NCBI RefSeq assembly: GCF_000010085.1 | Contig: NC_007713.1 | Coordinates: 1-64,000 of the forward strand | Length of the DNA: 64,000 nt | Direction of reading: 5' to 3' | From: Sodalis glossinidius str. 'morsitans' | GTDB lineage: Bacteria; Pseudomonadota; Gammaproteobacteria; Enterobacterales; Enterobacteriaceae | Shown here: positions 37,011-46,020 of the stretch, one piece after another | How positions within the stretch are numbered: position 1 is the first letter of the stretch | Layout: the number at the start of each line of letters is the position of its first letter | Made by a program: the position numbers and the translations under genes | Notes under the pieces: model-generated | What the model was told of the DNA's origin: nothing | The model's database searches: none | Seen by the model: the letters and a program-made list of their open reading frames with translations, nothing else

Positions 37011-37630
37011 TTTGCCACCTCTGCCTTATCCAGCAGCGCCTGCGCCACCGGCGCACAGTCCCCGTCGTTGGCGATGCGCCGCAACCCGTCCTCGATATGC
37101 AGATTGCCCCGTATCACATCGAATCCGCGCTCGCACTGCACCACCAGGGCCGGCACCGACTGAATACCGAAAGCGTGAAACGGCTGCGGGTCAATCTGCA
37201 CCCCGTCCGCCCCGCCGTTTTTCACCAGCGCCATCACCCGCTGCACCGTCTCGCGCATATCGTTGTTCACCATGCCGCGCAGCGTGGCGGGGATGCCAAA
37301 GCGCCGGGTTTCCTGTAGCATGGCGGCCAGCCCTTCAAGAGGCATAGAAAAAGACACAAAGTAAACCGCGTTTTCGGCAGGCTGTTTTCCATCTCCGGCC
37401 TGCCGACTCTTTTCTGCCAGCCGGTCGATAAAGCGTTGGTCATCCGGTGCCAGCGGTACCTGAGGGCGTAAAAAAGCCGGACGCTCTGTTGCAACGTGCA
37501 GGTCTGCCGAACGCCGCTCCTGCTCGCGCAGCCACGCCCGCTCCGCGTCCCCCTCAGCCCCCACACGGAATGCCGTTAACAGCGCCATACCGATAAATAT
37601 CCTTAATCCCGCGTTCATTTTTTTCCTCAC
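37007..37630 (-). CDS. trbC: TrbC pilus assembly protein (F-type)
   Basis: 207 residues, signal peptide near the start (IFIGMALLTAFRVGAEG), then the F TrbC core: VYFVSFSMPLEGLAAMLQET, RRFGIPATLRGMVNNDMRET, DGVQIDPQPFHAFGIQSVPA, LVVQCERGFDVIRGNLHIED. The length equals the F protein (about 212). The GTG at 37630 overlaps the traU stop; an ATG four codons later is the alternative. This is one of the few intact tra genes. It has a thioredoxin-like fold and works with TraW in pilus assembly. Confidence 0.85.
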   Translation of the reverse strand: MRKKMNAGLRIFIGMALLTAFRVGAEGDAERAWLREQERRSADLHVATERPAFLRPQVPLAPDDQRFIDRLAEKSRQAGDGKQPAENAVYFVSFSMPLEGLAAMLQETRRFGIPATLRGMVNNDMRETVQRVMALVKNGGADGVQIDPQPFHAFGIQSVPALVVQCERGFDVIRGNLHIEDGLRRIANDGDCAPVAQALLDKAEVAK

Positions 37631-38459
37631 AGGAACACGCAGTTACGCTTGCGCCACAGCAGGTAACCGAAGTTCTTCTTGCTGACCGGCGTGTTGTGGT
37701 CGATTTCCCAGCGCATCACGCTGCGCCCCAGCGGATGGCAACGGGCGCTGTCGGGGTACAGACCATCTGATAGCGCCAGCGCGCTTTCGGCATAATCGGC
37801 GACGGGAATTTGTAACAGACCTCCCGGTCCTTACCGATGGTCTCCCAAATCTGCCCCTGGCGATGCAGCTTGAACGCCATGCGCGCCGTCACCAGCACCG
37901 ACGACTGCAGCGGGCTGATTTCCTTGCTGACCCAGCCGTTGAACGGGTACATCGACCCCTGACTGCCGGCGCACCAGAACAGCACATCCAGCGGCAGATG
38001 GAAGCCGCTGGCGATCGCATCGGCGGCACAGACCCCCTGCACAATGGGGTTGGCAAAAATCACCGCTTCCGGGTTTAAAATCGTGGTCAGGCTGCTGTCC
38101 ACCCAGGTCGGATCCAGCTCAGACAGATAGGCGATATCCATATCCCCCAGCTCCAGGCAGCCCGGCGTGCGCGTGACGTCGGTCATCGCCATCGGCTCCC
38201 AGTAACCGATAGCCAGCCCGATGCGCTGGAACAGCAGCGGCGGCATCGGACAAAACTGGATGGGGCTGCCCGGATTGCCGGTATCGGGCACATCCCCCTT
38301 GCCCACCTGCACACTGCCGATGGAGATCGGAAACAGGCAGCGCCAGCAGATATCGGTGATCAGGTTAACAAATCGCCCCTGACAGGCCGCATCCGCGCCA
38401 GCCGTCGGTGACAGCCCAAGACCTGCCAGCAGCACCAGTACGCTCAGCCAGGCTTTCAT
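37627..38459 (-). pseudogene. traU: TraU with internal deletion and C-terminal frameshift
   Basis: ATG 38459, signal peptide (WLSVLVLLAGLGLSPTAGAD), then CQGRFVNLITDICWRCLFPI, RIGLAIGYWEPMAMTDVTRT and, directly after PGC, LELGDMDIAYLSELDPTWVD. In F TraU about 50 residues separate these two parts, starting and ending with a G-C-(L/M) triplet, so a deletion between short repeats is likely. The rest is normal (DVLFWCAGSQGSMYPFNGWV) to a frameshift near 37768; in the next frame the true end NFGYLLWRKRNCVFL appears. Confidence 0.85.
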
Positions 38460-38497
38460 GCTCCCACGACCTGCTTCGATAAACATCACGCTCCCTC

Positions 38498-39126
38498 TCA
38501 ATGTGTCCGGTCGTCTGCCGGGATCGCTTCGACCCGCAGCCGCAGACCGCTCGGGGCGGCGGTGATACGCAGGCACCGTCGTCAGCCCGAACCGACGCGA
38601 CAGCGCCCCGCCCTGGTCGAAACAGACGCTGCTGTCCAGTGTCTTTGACGTGCGCGGAATATCGCCGTTCACCAGAATGATTTACCATCAGGGTCTGCGG
38701 CCGCTGGCGCTGCATCCACGCCACCTGGTCCGCATCGTCGCCGTCGATAAAGTACAGCGTCTGGGCAAACGGCACGGTTGCCAGCGGGTTGATCACCTCG
38801 CCCTGACGGGCAAACACCCGCCCGTCCATATCCTGTAAATCCCTCAACAGCACCACGCTCGGATCGAAGAATCGCTCGCTATAGTGGATACTCTTGCCGA
38901 TGCCCTCAACCGGAGCCGGGCGCTGGCTGTTGCGTTCGACGCGCTGCGTGAATGCGTCCATTTCCTGCGCCCACGCCCCGGAGTCCACCAGGCTTTTGGC
39001 CCGTTGCGTCAGGGTATCGAGCATGTCCGGCTCCGCCACCGGATACACCTCCCCCAGGCGGCCGAAGTCCTTCGCCACCGTCAGCCCCGCCCATAACCAC
39101 AGCGCCAGGCAAGCAGCACGTATCAC
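38498..39126 (-). pseudogene. traW: TraW with two frameshifts
   Basis: GTG 39126 overlaps the stop of the preceding dsb-like gene. After a signal peptide come DFGRLGEVYPVAEPDMLDTL, RVERNSQRPAPVEGIGKSIH, RFFDPSVVLLRDLQDMDGRV and NPLATVPFAQTLYFIDGDDA, the F TraW order. A frameshift near 38685 precedes IILVNGDIPRTSKTLDSSVC and FDQGGALSRRFGLTTVPA, and a second near 38570 precedes SGLRLRVEAIPADDRTH and the stop. TraW assists pilus assembly with TrbC and TraU. Confidence 0.85.
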
Positions 39127-39668
39127 TGGCCTCCCTGCGCCGGGCGTTCGTCACGGCCGCCTGCAGCGCGGCGTCAATCGCCGGTTGCGACAGGCGCCCC
39201 TCATGCTCGCCGGAGGCAAAGACCGCGTGGTGGTAAGCGAGATAGGCATCCGCGCCTTTGAGATGCCACAAGGTTAATCCGGTCCGCGCCGCCTGCACCG
39301 ACATCGGCCAGCGACGGCCAAAAACAGGGAACGCCTTGAACACCACGCGCACATATCCGGGTTGTCCTCAATAAACGTCGCTACCACCGGCGACGCTGCA
39401 TCGTGAAGTAACGCCGTCTGCAGCGTCGGTTGTGACGTCAGCGCGGTTTGCACCTGTTGTGTCACGGTACGCTGTTTCTGCGCGTCCAGCTGCTCGCTGA
39501 CCTCCAGCAGGACGGTCGGATGCGCCAGCAGATACTCACAACTCCCTGACGCTGGGCGGCGCTCAGCGCCCCCTGTGACGCGCGTGGGCTGACACTGAGC
39601 AGCGCCCACATCAGTCCGGCTGACACCGCCGCCAGAATAACAAGCCCGCCCATCATCCCTTTCCTCAT
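39123..39668 (-). pseudogene. DsbA-family thiol oxidoreductase in the tra operon, broken
   Basis: ATG 39668, membrane or signal helix (MMGGLVILAAVSAGLMWALL), then in another frame EYLLAHPTVLLEVSEQLDAQ, the long N-terminal helix common to Com1/DsbA-like proteins, DDASPVVATFIEDNPDM-like text, and in a third frame AFPVFGRRWPMSVQAARTGL and LKGADAYLAYHHAVFASGEH. These are the thioredoxin-fold landmarks; the C-x-x-C site falls near a frameshift and is not clean (CAWC is seen). Many F-like transfer operons carry a disulphide isomerase for their Cys-rich proteins. Confidence 0.65.
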
Positions 39669-39961
39669 TGCGTATCTTCCCATTCACGACTGGCCTGCAT
39701 CCGGCGGGCGATATCCCGCTGCAGCACCTCGTTAAACCGCGCTGACAGCGCCTCGCTGCGCGCCGGCGTCAGCGACTGCTTTGCGGCGCTCAGATAAAAC
39801 GCTGCCATCGTCTGCTTCATATCGAAGCGCACCACACCCAGCTGACGCGGCACCAGCCACAGGGTAAGCAGACTGCTCAACAGCACCGCCCACAGCGCCA
39901 GTCGGCGCACGGACAGACCGACAACACCCCGTTCAGGTATCACCCGCAATGCCGTGCTCAT
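39665..39961 (-). CDS. trbI: TrbI (F-type) inner-membrane protein
   Basis: 98 residues from ATG 39961, which overlaps the traC stop. One membrane helix (LALWAVLLSSLLTLWLVP) and the F TrbI signature VRFDMKQTMAAFYLSAAKQS and SEALSARFNEVLQRDIARRM. F TrbI is 128 residues, so this one is a little short at the N-terminus but complete in the conserved part. It influences pilus retraction in F. The stop overlaps the next ATG. Confidence 0.8.
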   Translation of the reverse strand: MSTALRVIPERGVVGLSVRRLALWAVLLSSLLTLWLVPRQLGVVRFDMKQTMAAFYLSAAKQSLTPARSEALSARFNEVLQRDIARRMQASREWEDTQ

Positions 39962-40612
39962 GCCACGCACCTCCCGTTGCCATGACGCGCAATCCACTGC
40001 GAAAGCCACGCCATCTCGTCGCCGTAGTTCGCCAGCGCCAGCGCGTACACCGCGTCATGCACCGGCATGCCCTGCCGGCGTTGCGCCTGGATAAACTCAA
40101 AATCCTGGCCGTTTGAAGAGTACATCGCCCGGCTCAGGGGATCGACAAACAGCCGGTGCCACGAGCTGCTCCCACCCACCTTCAGCAGGAACGAACTGAA
40201 CCACTGGTCCTTCGCCGAGCGAAAGCGGCTGATAACGTCCTTTTCCAGTTGGCTGAAGTTGTCGGGATAGTCCTGGTTATACTTTTTGAACTCCTGCGCA
40301 TCCTGCATCAGGATGATTTTGTAGGAGGAGTTGGCCCAGGCCGCCTTCGCCGCCGGGCTGGCTCCTTCGGATTCAAAATCCTTGATATTCTGGTGATGGT
40401 GATGTAGGCACCGTAGTGACGGCGGGCGGTCCGGTAGCCCTCTTCAATAAAGTTGCCGATCTTGTCTGACTTGAAGTTCAGCAGCATCCAGCCTTCGTCA
40501 ATCACGCACAGCTTCTTGGCCGAGCGCGACGACTGGTACATCCGCCCCTCTATATAGATGATCAGCGAGAACATCACGGCAACCAGCAGGTTGGGTCGGC
40601 TCTTAAGGCTCC
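39958..40612 (-). pseudogene. traC: TraC ATPase, C-terminal fragment fused to traB
   Basis: Only the last about 215 residues of TraC (normally about 875) remain: KKLCVIDEGWMLLNFKSDKI (Walker B region), GNFIEEGYRTARRHYGAYIT, then after a frameshift near 40370 WANSSYKIILMQDAQEFKKY, DQWFSSFLLKVGGSSSWHRL and FVDPLSRAMYSSNGQDFEF. The 5' side joins straight onto traB sequence (GFAWG then ALKSRPNLLVAV), so traP, traV and the N-terminal two thirds of traC are gone. TraC is the VirB4-type ATPase of F. Confidence 0.85.
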
Positions 40613-41205
40613 CCAGGCAAAGCCGAGGATTTTTCCGTTGCGCATCACCACCTCACCCTTGACGCCGTTTTTCCCCCGGAAGCTGACGTGGCCGTCCAGC
40701 GGCAGGTCAATGATGTCATCCCTTTTCAGGCAGCTGAGCTTGCGCAACCGCACGATGTCGCGTTCGTTGGACACATCGCCGTAGGCTTCCATGCTGACAA
40801 AGCAGCCGTTCAGGTCATAGGTGCGGCTTGGGCATCTCCACGCGCCCGGTAATGCGCACCTGCATCGGCACCGTGGCGGTATTACCGATAACTGAGGCAC
40901 TGGCGTCCGTCCCCTAAATCAGTATGGATTTGGCAAAGCTGCCGGTCGGAATATACGGGTACTTGCTTTTATGGCTCTCCCCCACCGGCGGCCTGAGCAG
41001 CTTGCGATACAGCTGGCCTGGCACCGGAATGGGCAGGACATCCACCGTCGGCGGCGGTACCGCGCCACCCGGCGCAGGGGGGAAGGCCGACGGCATCGGC
41101 TCCCCTTCCGGCGTCACGCCACCCGCCAGCGGCGGCAATGGCCAGCGCCACGCCTGTCCCCCACAGAAACTTCTTGCGTTTGACGAGCGCATTAATGTTG
41201 GCCAT
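40613..41205 (-). pseudogene. traB: TraB, internally and 3'-deleted
   Basis: ATG 41205 gives MANINALVKRKKFLW and the membrane helix. The coiled-coil region is missing; the frame then shifts to the Pro-rich linker EGEPMPSAFPPAPGGAVPPP and YPYIPTGSFAKSILI, a TAG at 40914, then PMQVRITGRVEMPK, another shift, and NGCFVSMEAYGDVSNERDIV, GHVSFRGKNGVKGEVVMRNG. It ends at GFAWG where the traC fragment begins; about the last third is missing. TraB is the VirB10-like core protein of F. Confidence 0.85.
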
Positions 41206-41936
41206 CGCCAGCCTCCCCGGAGAGCGTCACCCATACGCCCATACGCCCCGCCGGGACAATCTCGCGGGTCGGCGTATCGAACATTACCGCCCATACCCCC
41301 GGCTGCCAGAAATCAGGCTCGTTAACCCGCACCGGAGTCGTGCCCGGATTGGTGACCCTAAAGCGCACCACCTTAAGGCGGTGTCCCTTCCACACCCACA
41401 GCGCCTCAGCCCACAAACCGGCAGGCAACGGCAACCGCTCATGCGTCGCCGGCGCCTTGCCATAACCGGCCGGTAACCGCCCAGCCATCAGCGCCTGATT
41501 AAGCGCAACCAGCATCGACTCATAGGGCACGGACTGCTCCCAGACCTTCGCCGCCACGGAGACGCCCTGCCCTTCACCGACCAGGGAGAACGTGCGCCCA
41601 CTTCCCGCCTGGGGTACCGCGCGTAGCGAGAAATTCAGGCCACGTGCGGTTTCGATAACAAAGGTGAACGGTTTCTTGTTAAGCGTGCTGAGCATCAGAG
41701 CACCGTTAGCCGTGGGTGCGTAGCGCACCAGGCTTTCATCGATGCCACTCACCGCCACCACGCTGTCCCCCGGCACGCTAAACAGATTGGGCTCAGTGTT
41801 ACTCAGCACCACTGCCGCCTGACTGCCGTTTTGCAGGGGGGATAATCACCGGCGCATTAACCGTACCGGCCACCGCTGCGCCGCAGACCAGCACCCCGGC
41901 AACAAACAGGCCAAGCAAGCGGTTATTTTTTCTCAT
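41192..41936 (-). pseudogene. traK: TraK secretin-like core protein, one frameshift
   Basis: ATG 41936, signal peptide (LLGLFVAGVLVCGAAVAG), then VNAPVIIPP and a frameshift in a run of six C/G near 41836. In the next frame the rest is intact for 206 residues: VVLSNTEPNLFSVPGDSVVA, SLNKKPFT-like FVIETARGLNFSLRAVPQAG, VVRFRVTNPGTTPVRVNEPD and FWQPGVWAVMFDTPTREIVP. TraK is the VirB9-like outer-membrane core subunit. A single base in a homopolymer is the only lesion, so the gene may be recently broken or phase variable. Confidence 0.85.
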
Positions 41937-42487
41937 CGGACACCTCGACAAAGCGGGCAAGCAGGTCACGCCGTCACTGTGGTCCAGATACAGCGAGTAA
42001 TACTTGAGCGCGACATCCGGTTTTGCATCACCAAACCAGGTTTTCAGTTCGCCACGAATATCAACGCGCCCCTGCGCCGGATAGACCTTGACGCCGATTT
42101 TAAAGAAGGCCGCATTAACGTCATTTTTCTTTATCTGACGCGCCTCTTTCGCCAGGCGAGCTTGAGCGATTTCTGCGCCGACGGCTTGACCATCGACAGC
42201 AGAAACTGGTGTGAAGCCTCCACCGTTTCCGGCGTCACATTCAGACGCAACGCCACAAAACTCAGTGCCATCTGCTCCAGATAAGACGCATCCATGCTGT
42301 TTTCCGACAACGCGAATGGTGCCTTGAACAGCATCGGCACGACCACCACCTGCCGGTCTCCTTGCAGGCGATAATAGGTGATAGCCAGAATGACATTGGC
42401 CGTCACGCTCAGAAATAAAAATGCGTCGAGCAGCACCAGGCTTAATGCGATAATCTTGTTTGAATTCAACCGGGCAGCATGTTTCAT
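41923..42487 (-). pseudogene. traE: TraE, one frameshift
   Basis: ATG 42487. N-terminal membrane helix (KIIALSLVLLDAFLFLSVTA), then YYRLQGDRQVVVVPMLFKAP and MDASYLEQMALSFVALRLNV match F TraE (VirB8-like, about 188 residues). A frameshift near 42140 moves to a frame reading KNDVNAAFFKIGVKVYPAQG, RGELKTWFGDAKPDVALKYY and the end EVSDEK. The stop overlaps the traK start by 14 bases. Confidence 0.8.
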
Positions 42488-42496
42488 TCCCTGACC

Positions 42497-42802
42497 TTAT
42501 TTAATCCATTGCCTAAAACACGATGGCGGTACTTTTTTATGAATATCCCGCAAGAGAAAGATCGGCATATACCAGTAACCCAAATCCCGTAACCAGACAC
42601 TGCCCTTCCCTTTTTTTAATTTCCGTATCGCCCAATACACCAGGGCCATGACGATAAGTCCCACTATCTGTTTTCCTTTCCAGAAAAACCAGCAGCCAGA
42701 TAACACAATAGGGATAAGTTCGTAAGGCGTTAAGCCAAACCAGCGGCCCTGATGACTCAATGTTTTCGGGAAATGGTAATTGTCGATATCGTCTCCCGAC
42801 AT
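42497..42802 (-). CDS. traL: TraL pilus assembly protein
   Basis: 101 residues, the same length class as F TraL (91). YHFPKTLSHQGRWFGLTPYE, a central membrane pair, then GSVWLRDLGYWYMPIFLLRD and the conserved end PPSCFRQWIK. It is a VirB3-like inner-membrane protein. Intact, between traA and traE. Confidence 0.9.
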   Translation of the reverse strand: MSGDDIDNYHFPKTLSHQGRWFGLTPYELIPIVLSGCWFFWKGKQIVGLIVMALVYWAIRKLKKGKGSVWLRDLGYWYMPIFLLRDIHKKVPPSCFRQWIK

Positions 42803-42814
42803 CGTCCCTCCTGA

Positions 42815-43171
42815 TTAATACCAGGCGACCTTCATGCCGACGTTGCCAATAATCGACAGAATGATGAAGCCGAACAGGAACTTGAAACTGTGGGTCAGCA
42901 CATAGAGCACCATGCCCGCCAGCACTTCCCCCCAGGATAATCCACTTGTACATAGTGGATTCAGCGCCAGTGGTCGCCCTGACCGCAGCGTCACCTGGCT
43001 TGAGTAAATCACCGGTTGCGCAGGCCACCTCCGGGAAAAAGGCGAGCAGCAAAGCCATAGGGAATATGATCTTAAAGAAATTTACCACCCGCTGACGAGA
43101 AAATAGCCCCGTGCGTAGATATCTGTTTTTTGGGCAACAGCAGTCCGCTGAGTGCTTATTGCAGTACTCAT
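42815..43171 (-). pseudogene. traA: TraA propilin, two homopolymer frameshifts
   Basis: ATG 43171 (MSTAISTQRTAVAQK) reads into an A6 run where the frame is lost. A one-base correction gives VVNFFKIIFPMALLLAFFPE and the AxA-like site before TGDLLKPGDAAVRATTGAES and MYKWIILG. A second shift in a G6 run near 42935 is needed to reach VLAGMVLYVLTHSFKFLFGF and IILSIIGNVGMKVAWY. Leader, propilin domain and both hydrophobic segments match F-type pilin (about 120 residues). Confidence 0.8.
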
Positions 43172-43234
43172 TAAAAAAATCCTTTATTTACAGGTAGTCC
43201 ATGATGCAAAGACTTCCCGCATCAACCTAATTCG

Positions 43235-43459
43235 TTATAGCGATAAAGATTCAGACGTTATCTGGCTCTTCATCACCTCTCTACTATCAGGGTTAAAATC
43301 AGGGAAGCGTTTCAGGTGATCTTGCACCCACAATTTTACTTCCCCCGAGCGGGACTTGCCCGTCTTCTGGATAGAAGCATAGAGCAAGGCCGTGTATTCC
43401 TGGTTCAGCTTGAATGTAATTAACTTGTTCGGATTGTCATCCCGTCGTTGATGGCGCAC
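43235..43459 (-). CDS. traY: TraY relaxosome protein (single RHH repeat)
   Basis: 74 residues. LITFKLNQEYTALLYASIQK, TGKSRSGEVKLWVQDHLKRF and PDFN match one ribbon-helix-helix unit of TraY; R100 TraY (75 residues) is also single, while F TraY has two. TraY binds oriT and the tra promoter and helps TraI nick. It leads the F-type operon. Intact, although its partner TraI is deleted. Confidence 0.85.
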   Translation of the reverse strand: MRHQRRDDNPNKLITFKLNQEYTALLYASIQKTGKSRSGEVKLWVQDHLKRFPDFNPDSREVMKSQITSESLSL

Positions 43460-43635
43460 ACCAATTCTCCTTTGTTGTTTTCTTTCTAAGATGAAAGCAC
43501 AAAAAAAGCGTCAACCCAATATCCTATAATCCATAGGAAATATAACAATTAATTAAAATAAAAGATGTGAGTATATTTCCTGAAAATATTCATGATTTTC
43601 CGCAAGGTAAATTCCAATATTTCAGCATGACACTA

Positions 43636-43849
43636 GGGCCTGTCATCAATTGGATATTTTAAAACAGCATTGTAAACATTTTACATTTAATAAAGTTATA
43701 TAATATGACAACAATGCTTGTTGAGTATTTTGTATACAAAAATGCATTAAATCACACCTTTCCCTTATAAGATGCCATGGTGGTCATCGCGGAAAGGTGT
43801 TTTTTGTGCAGTTGGATTGTTAAATACGCAATTAATTGATGACACGCCC
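43636..43849. mobile_element. MITE with TA target duplication
   Basis: Terminal inverted repeats GGGCCTGTCATCAATT (43636-43651) and AATTGATGACACGCCC (43834-43849), 15 of 16 matching, bounded by TA on both sides (43634-43635 and 43850-43851). No ORF inside, so a non-autonomous element, with the TA target typical of IS630/Tc1 transposases. It contains a strong plus-strand hairpin ACACCTTTCC / GGAAAGGTGT followed by TTTTTT (43754-43806). It sits upstream of traY. About 175 bases between it and traY are AT-rich and hold no gene. Confidence 0.75.
43754..43806 (+). terminator. strong hairpin-T6 terminator inside the MITE
   Basis: A 10-bp perfect stem (43754-43763 with 43791-43800), an inner GATGCCA/TGGTCATC stem, and a T6 tract. 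It would end plus-strand transcription. On the minus strand the same stem is followed by GATTTAA, a much weaker tail. Confidence 0.75.
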
Positions 43850-43894
43850 TAAACAAAACTGATGATTTTGCTATATTATTTTTAGAAAATTATC

Positions 43895-44146
43895 ATGATT
43901 CCATATTATTTAACAAAGTACGCATTATGTTGTAACAACTTTCTATCAACCACTCACACTGCAATATTCGTCACAGCGCGTGCAACATTATTAATGTTGG
44001 CAAGAGAAATCACTCCAAGGCGTATTACAGACGAAGCTGGGTGTCCCGATCATATGGCAATCGCTTTACAGTTAATTTATCGTAAACACTTCCTCCCCCC
44101 CGAAAATAAAAAACCAGATATTCACCACATGATAAAAATCATTTAA
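43895..44146 (+). CDS. short hypothetical reading frame
   Basis: 83 residues, MIPYYLTKYALCCNNFLSTT, then ATLLMLAREITPRRITDEAG which could form a helix-turn-helix. No family, no clear ribosome site; it overlaps the end of the minus-strand frame 44139-44378 by 8 bases. It may be a chance ORF. Confidence 0.2.
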   Translation: MIPYYLTKYALCCNNFLSTTHTAIFVTARATLLMLAREITPRRITDEAGCPDHMAIALQLIYRKHFLPPENKKPDIHHMIKII

Positions 44147-44378
44147 AAACAGGTCCAATTATCATACTAACAAAAACATCTCTCACGTGCGGAGTTAGAA
44201 TTAAACTAAACAGCTCTATACCCATTTCAGTTATTGACAATATAGTATTTCCTGTTTCATCATGAGAGACGTCAATTCCATTTGTATGAAATTTAATTTG
44301 CTCTAAACCAACTTCTGTTAACGAGGTTTGACTATATTGCGTTGTATTACTTATTTCTGTAATTAATTTAAATGTCAT
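44139..44378 (-). CDS. short hypothetical protein
   Basis: About 79 residues from ATG 44378: MTFKLITEISNTTQYSQTSL, then a strand-rich middle and a C-terminal hydrophobic helix (ELFSLILTPHVRDVFVSMII). It lies 60 bases downstream of the PAS-LuxR gene on the same strand, so co-transcription is possible. No family recognised. Confidence 0.35.
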   Translation of the reverse strand: MTFKLITEISNTTQYSQTSLTEVGLEQIKFHTNGIDVSHDETGNTILSITEMGIELFSLILTPHVRDVFVSMIIGPVFK

Positions 44379-44438
44379 TTTATTATCACATAGCAATAAA
44401 ATTATTTGGCAATCACCTTAATATCCATATTAATTAAT

Positions 44439-45167
44439 TTAATCAGTGGATAAAGGTATGTACGGATTTGGATTTATGAATCGTGTTGGAGCATAGTTGT
44501 TATATCCTTTACATATGCAATACTCCTTTAACTCATGCAATGAGTGAATATTTAACTTATTATAAATATCTTGAAGTCTGTTTTCTACCGTTCTATGTGA
44601 AATATCTAATTTTTTAGATATTTCTTTTGAAGTTAATGATTGAAGAGCAAAAAAAACTATATCAAACTCTCTATCAGTGAAAACATTTCCTGGTTTTCCG
44701 AAAGATAATTGTCCAGGAGGCTTACCGTTTTCAAAATGGTACATTGAATAAATATCAAGCTTTTTACCACGACCGACTACACCTATAGACATACCATCTC
44801 TTATTAGAGGAGTTACCTCAAGCATAAATGGCTGAACTATTTTTTCCCTTCCTCCATACGTAAAAGTGTTTAACACAGGGATTGTTTTTTTCTTCTCCAT
44901 TACATTTTTATCATTACACTGAATAATTTCTTCAAATTCACTCCATGGTGCGGGACATTCACTATCCAACTTACCTTCAATATTAAACCCCTTTGGTAGA
45001 CCACTATAGTAAAGCATTATGTCATTAGCATATACAAATCTAGACTCTTCATTTTTTATAATCCAAAAATCATTACTGTTCTCCATATATGAAATAAACG
45101 CATCAAAATTTTTTGAATGAACATCAAGATCTTTATTTACTGAAAAACTCATGTTATCACTATTCAT
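44439..45167 (-). CDS. PAS-LuxR type transcriptional regulator
   Basis: 242 residues, intact. The N-terminal half is a PAS-like sensor: FISYMENSNDFWIIKNEESR, FVYANDIMLYYSGLPKGFNI, LEVTPLIRDGMSIGVVGRGK. The C-terminal half is a LuxR/GerE domain: NVFTDREFDIVFFALQSLTS, KEISKKLDISHRTVENRLQD, IYNKLNIHSLHELKEYC. No acyl-homoserine-lactone domain is present, so it is a PAS4-LuxR solo of the kind expanded in Photorhabdus. It lies between the traJ-like remnant and traY; F TraJ also has a PAS-HTH plan, so it might control the tra operon. Confidence 0.85.
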   Translation of the reverse strand: MNSDNMSFSVNKDLDVHSKNFDAFISYMENSNDFWIIKNEESRFVYANDIMLYYSGLPKGFNIEGKLDSECPAPWSEFEEIIQCNDKNVMEKKKTIPVLNTFTYGGREKIVQPFMLEVTPLIRDGMSIGVVGRGKKLDIYSMYHFENGKPPGQLSFGKPGNVFTDREFDIVFFALQSLTSKEISKKLDISHRTVENRLQDIYNKLNIHSLHELKEYCICKGYNNYAPTRFINPNPYIPLSTD

Positions 45168-45678
45168 TATGACCTCTACACTTTGTGATTTTCACCTACT
45201 GGCACGATACTACCAACACATTTAAATCATAATACATGGATACTCAATTAGAGTAAATCTAACTTAGCTATACTAAAGTATAGTTTATTTCGTTACCCAC
45301 ACCCTTTAAAGCAGTATAGAGATACTGTAGGAGCAACAACAATTACAGTACTTTATCTTGATAATTCAAAGTAAAAATGAGAGACACGCACATTTTTTTC
45401 ATAATCCAATTTTTGCAAGGTGCAGAATTTCCATCCAGAAGAGAGCATTTACTTTTTATCTTCAATGGGATGAATGTTAATATCAATGGAAATAGTGGTT
45501 GCTCATGGAAAATCAAGCATATTCAATAATTGCGATAATAAATAACTGTCGCGCCAAATTTTTACAATATTCGCAACAGTTATTTAATATAAAAATCCAT
45601 TTAGTAGATAGATATCATGATCAAATCTATGTAATTTGACACTGCCTTATTATTCTCCTTGCAAAATCATATAACCAA
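45168..45678. other. non-coding stretch with an inverted repeat
   Basis: About 510 AT-rich bases with no gene I can support. It holds the upstream region of the PAS-LuxR gene and an inverted repeat AATAACTGTCGC (45541-45552) / GCAACAGTTATT (45573-45584) with a 20-base loop, which could end transcripts from the traJ-like remnant. Confidence 0.4.
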
Positions 45679-46010
45679 TCAACTAAATTTTAATTTATAA
45701 AGTTCACAAAAAACTCGATACACTTTCGACGATGCAGACTTCTAATGATTAACGACAGCACCATGATTAATACCCAATATATTTGAAATATACTTCCTTG
45801 TAAAACCAGCAATAATTAACACAAATATTTCTAGCTTCCTTGGAGTCAGATAAAGGTCAGAACTAACCACATCTTCAATACATGTTAAAATAACATTACG
45901 ACCACTGTAAAAATCATCAGGAACAAAATAGTTCTCAGAGAACTGCCATATATACACATCCTGACAGGCTTTTTTGAATAAATCAGAACTTGTGACTACA
46001 CCCCCCTAGC
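45679..46010 (-). pseudogene. traJ: TraJ-like regulator, 5' end lost
   Basis: Without a start codon, the frame reads DLFKKACQDVYIWQFSENYF, then LTPRKLEIFVLIIAGFTRKY and ISNILGINHGAVVNH, a TAG at 45742, and KSASSKVYRVFCELYKLKF to TGA 45679. The WQF...(helix-turn-helix) plan matches the C-terminal half of F TraJ, the activator of the tra promoter. The 5' half ends where IS5-family transposase sequence begins (46021), so an insertion has removed it. Confidence 0.6.
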
Positions 46011-46020
46011 AGATCGATTG

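Noticed and set aside
43754..43806. FinP antisense RNA terminator
   Set aside because: It lies inside a MITE and not opposite a traJ leader; the traJ 5' end is lost to the right of 46,010.
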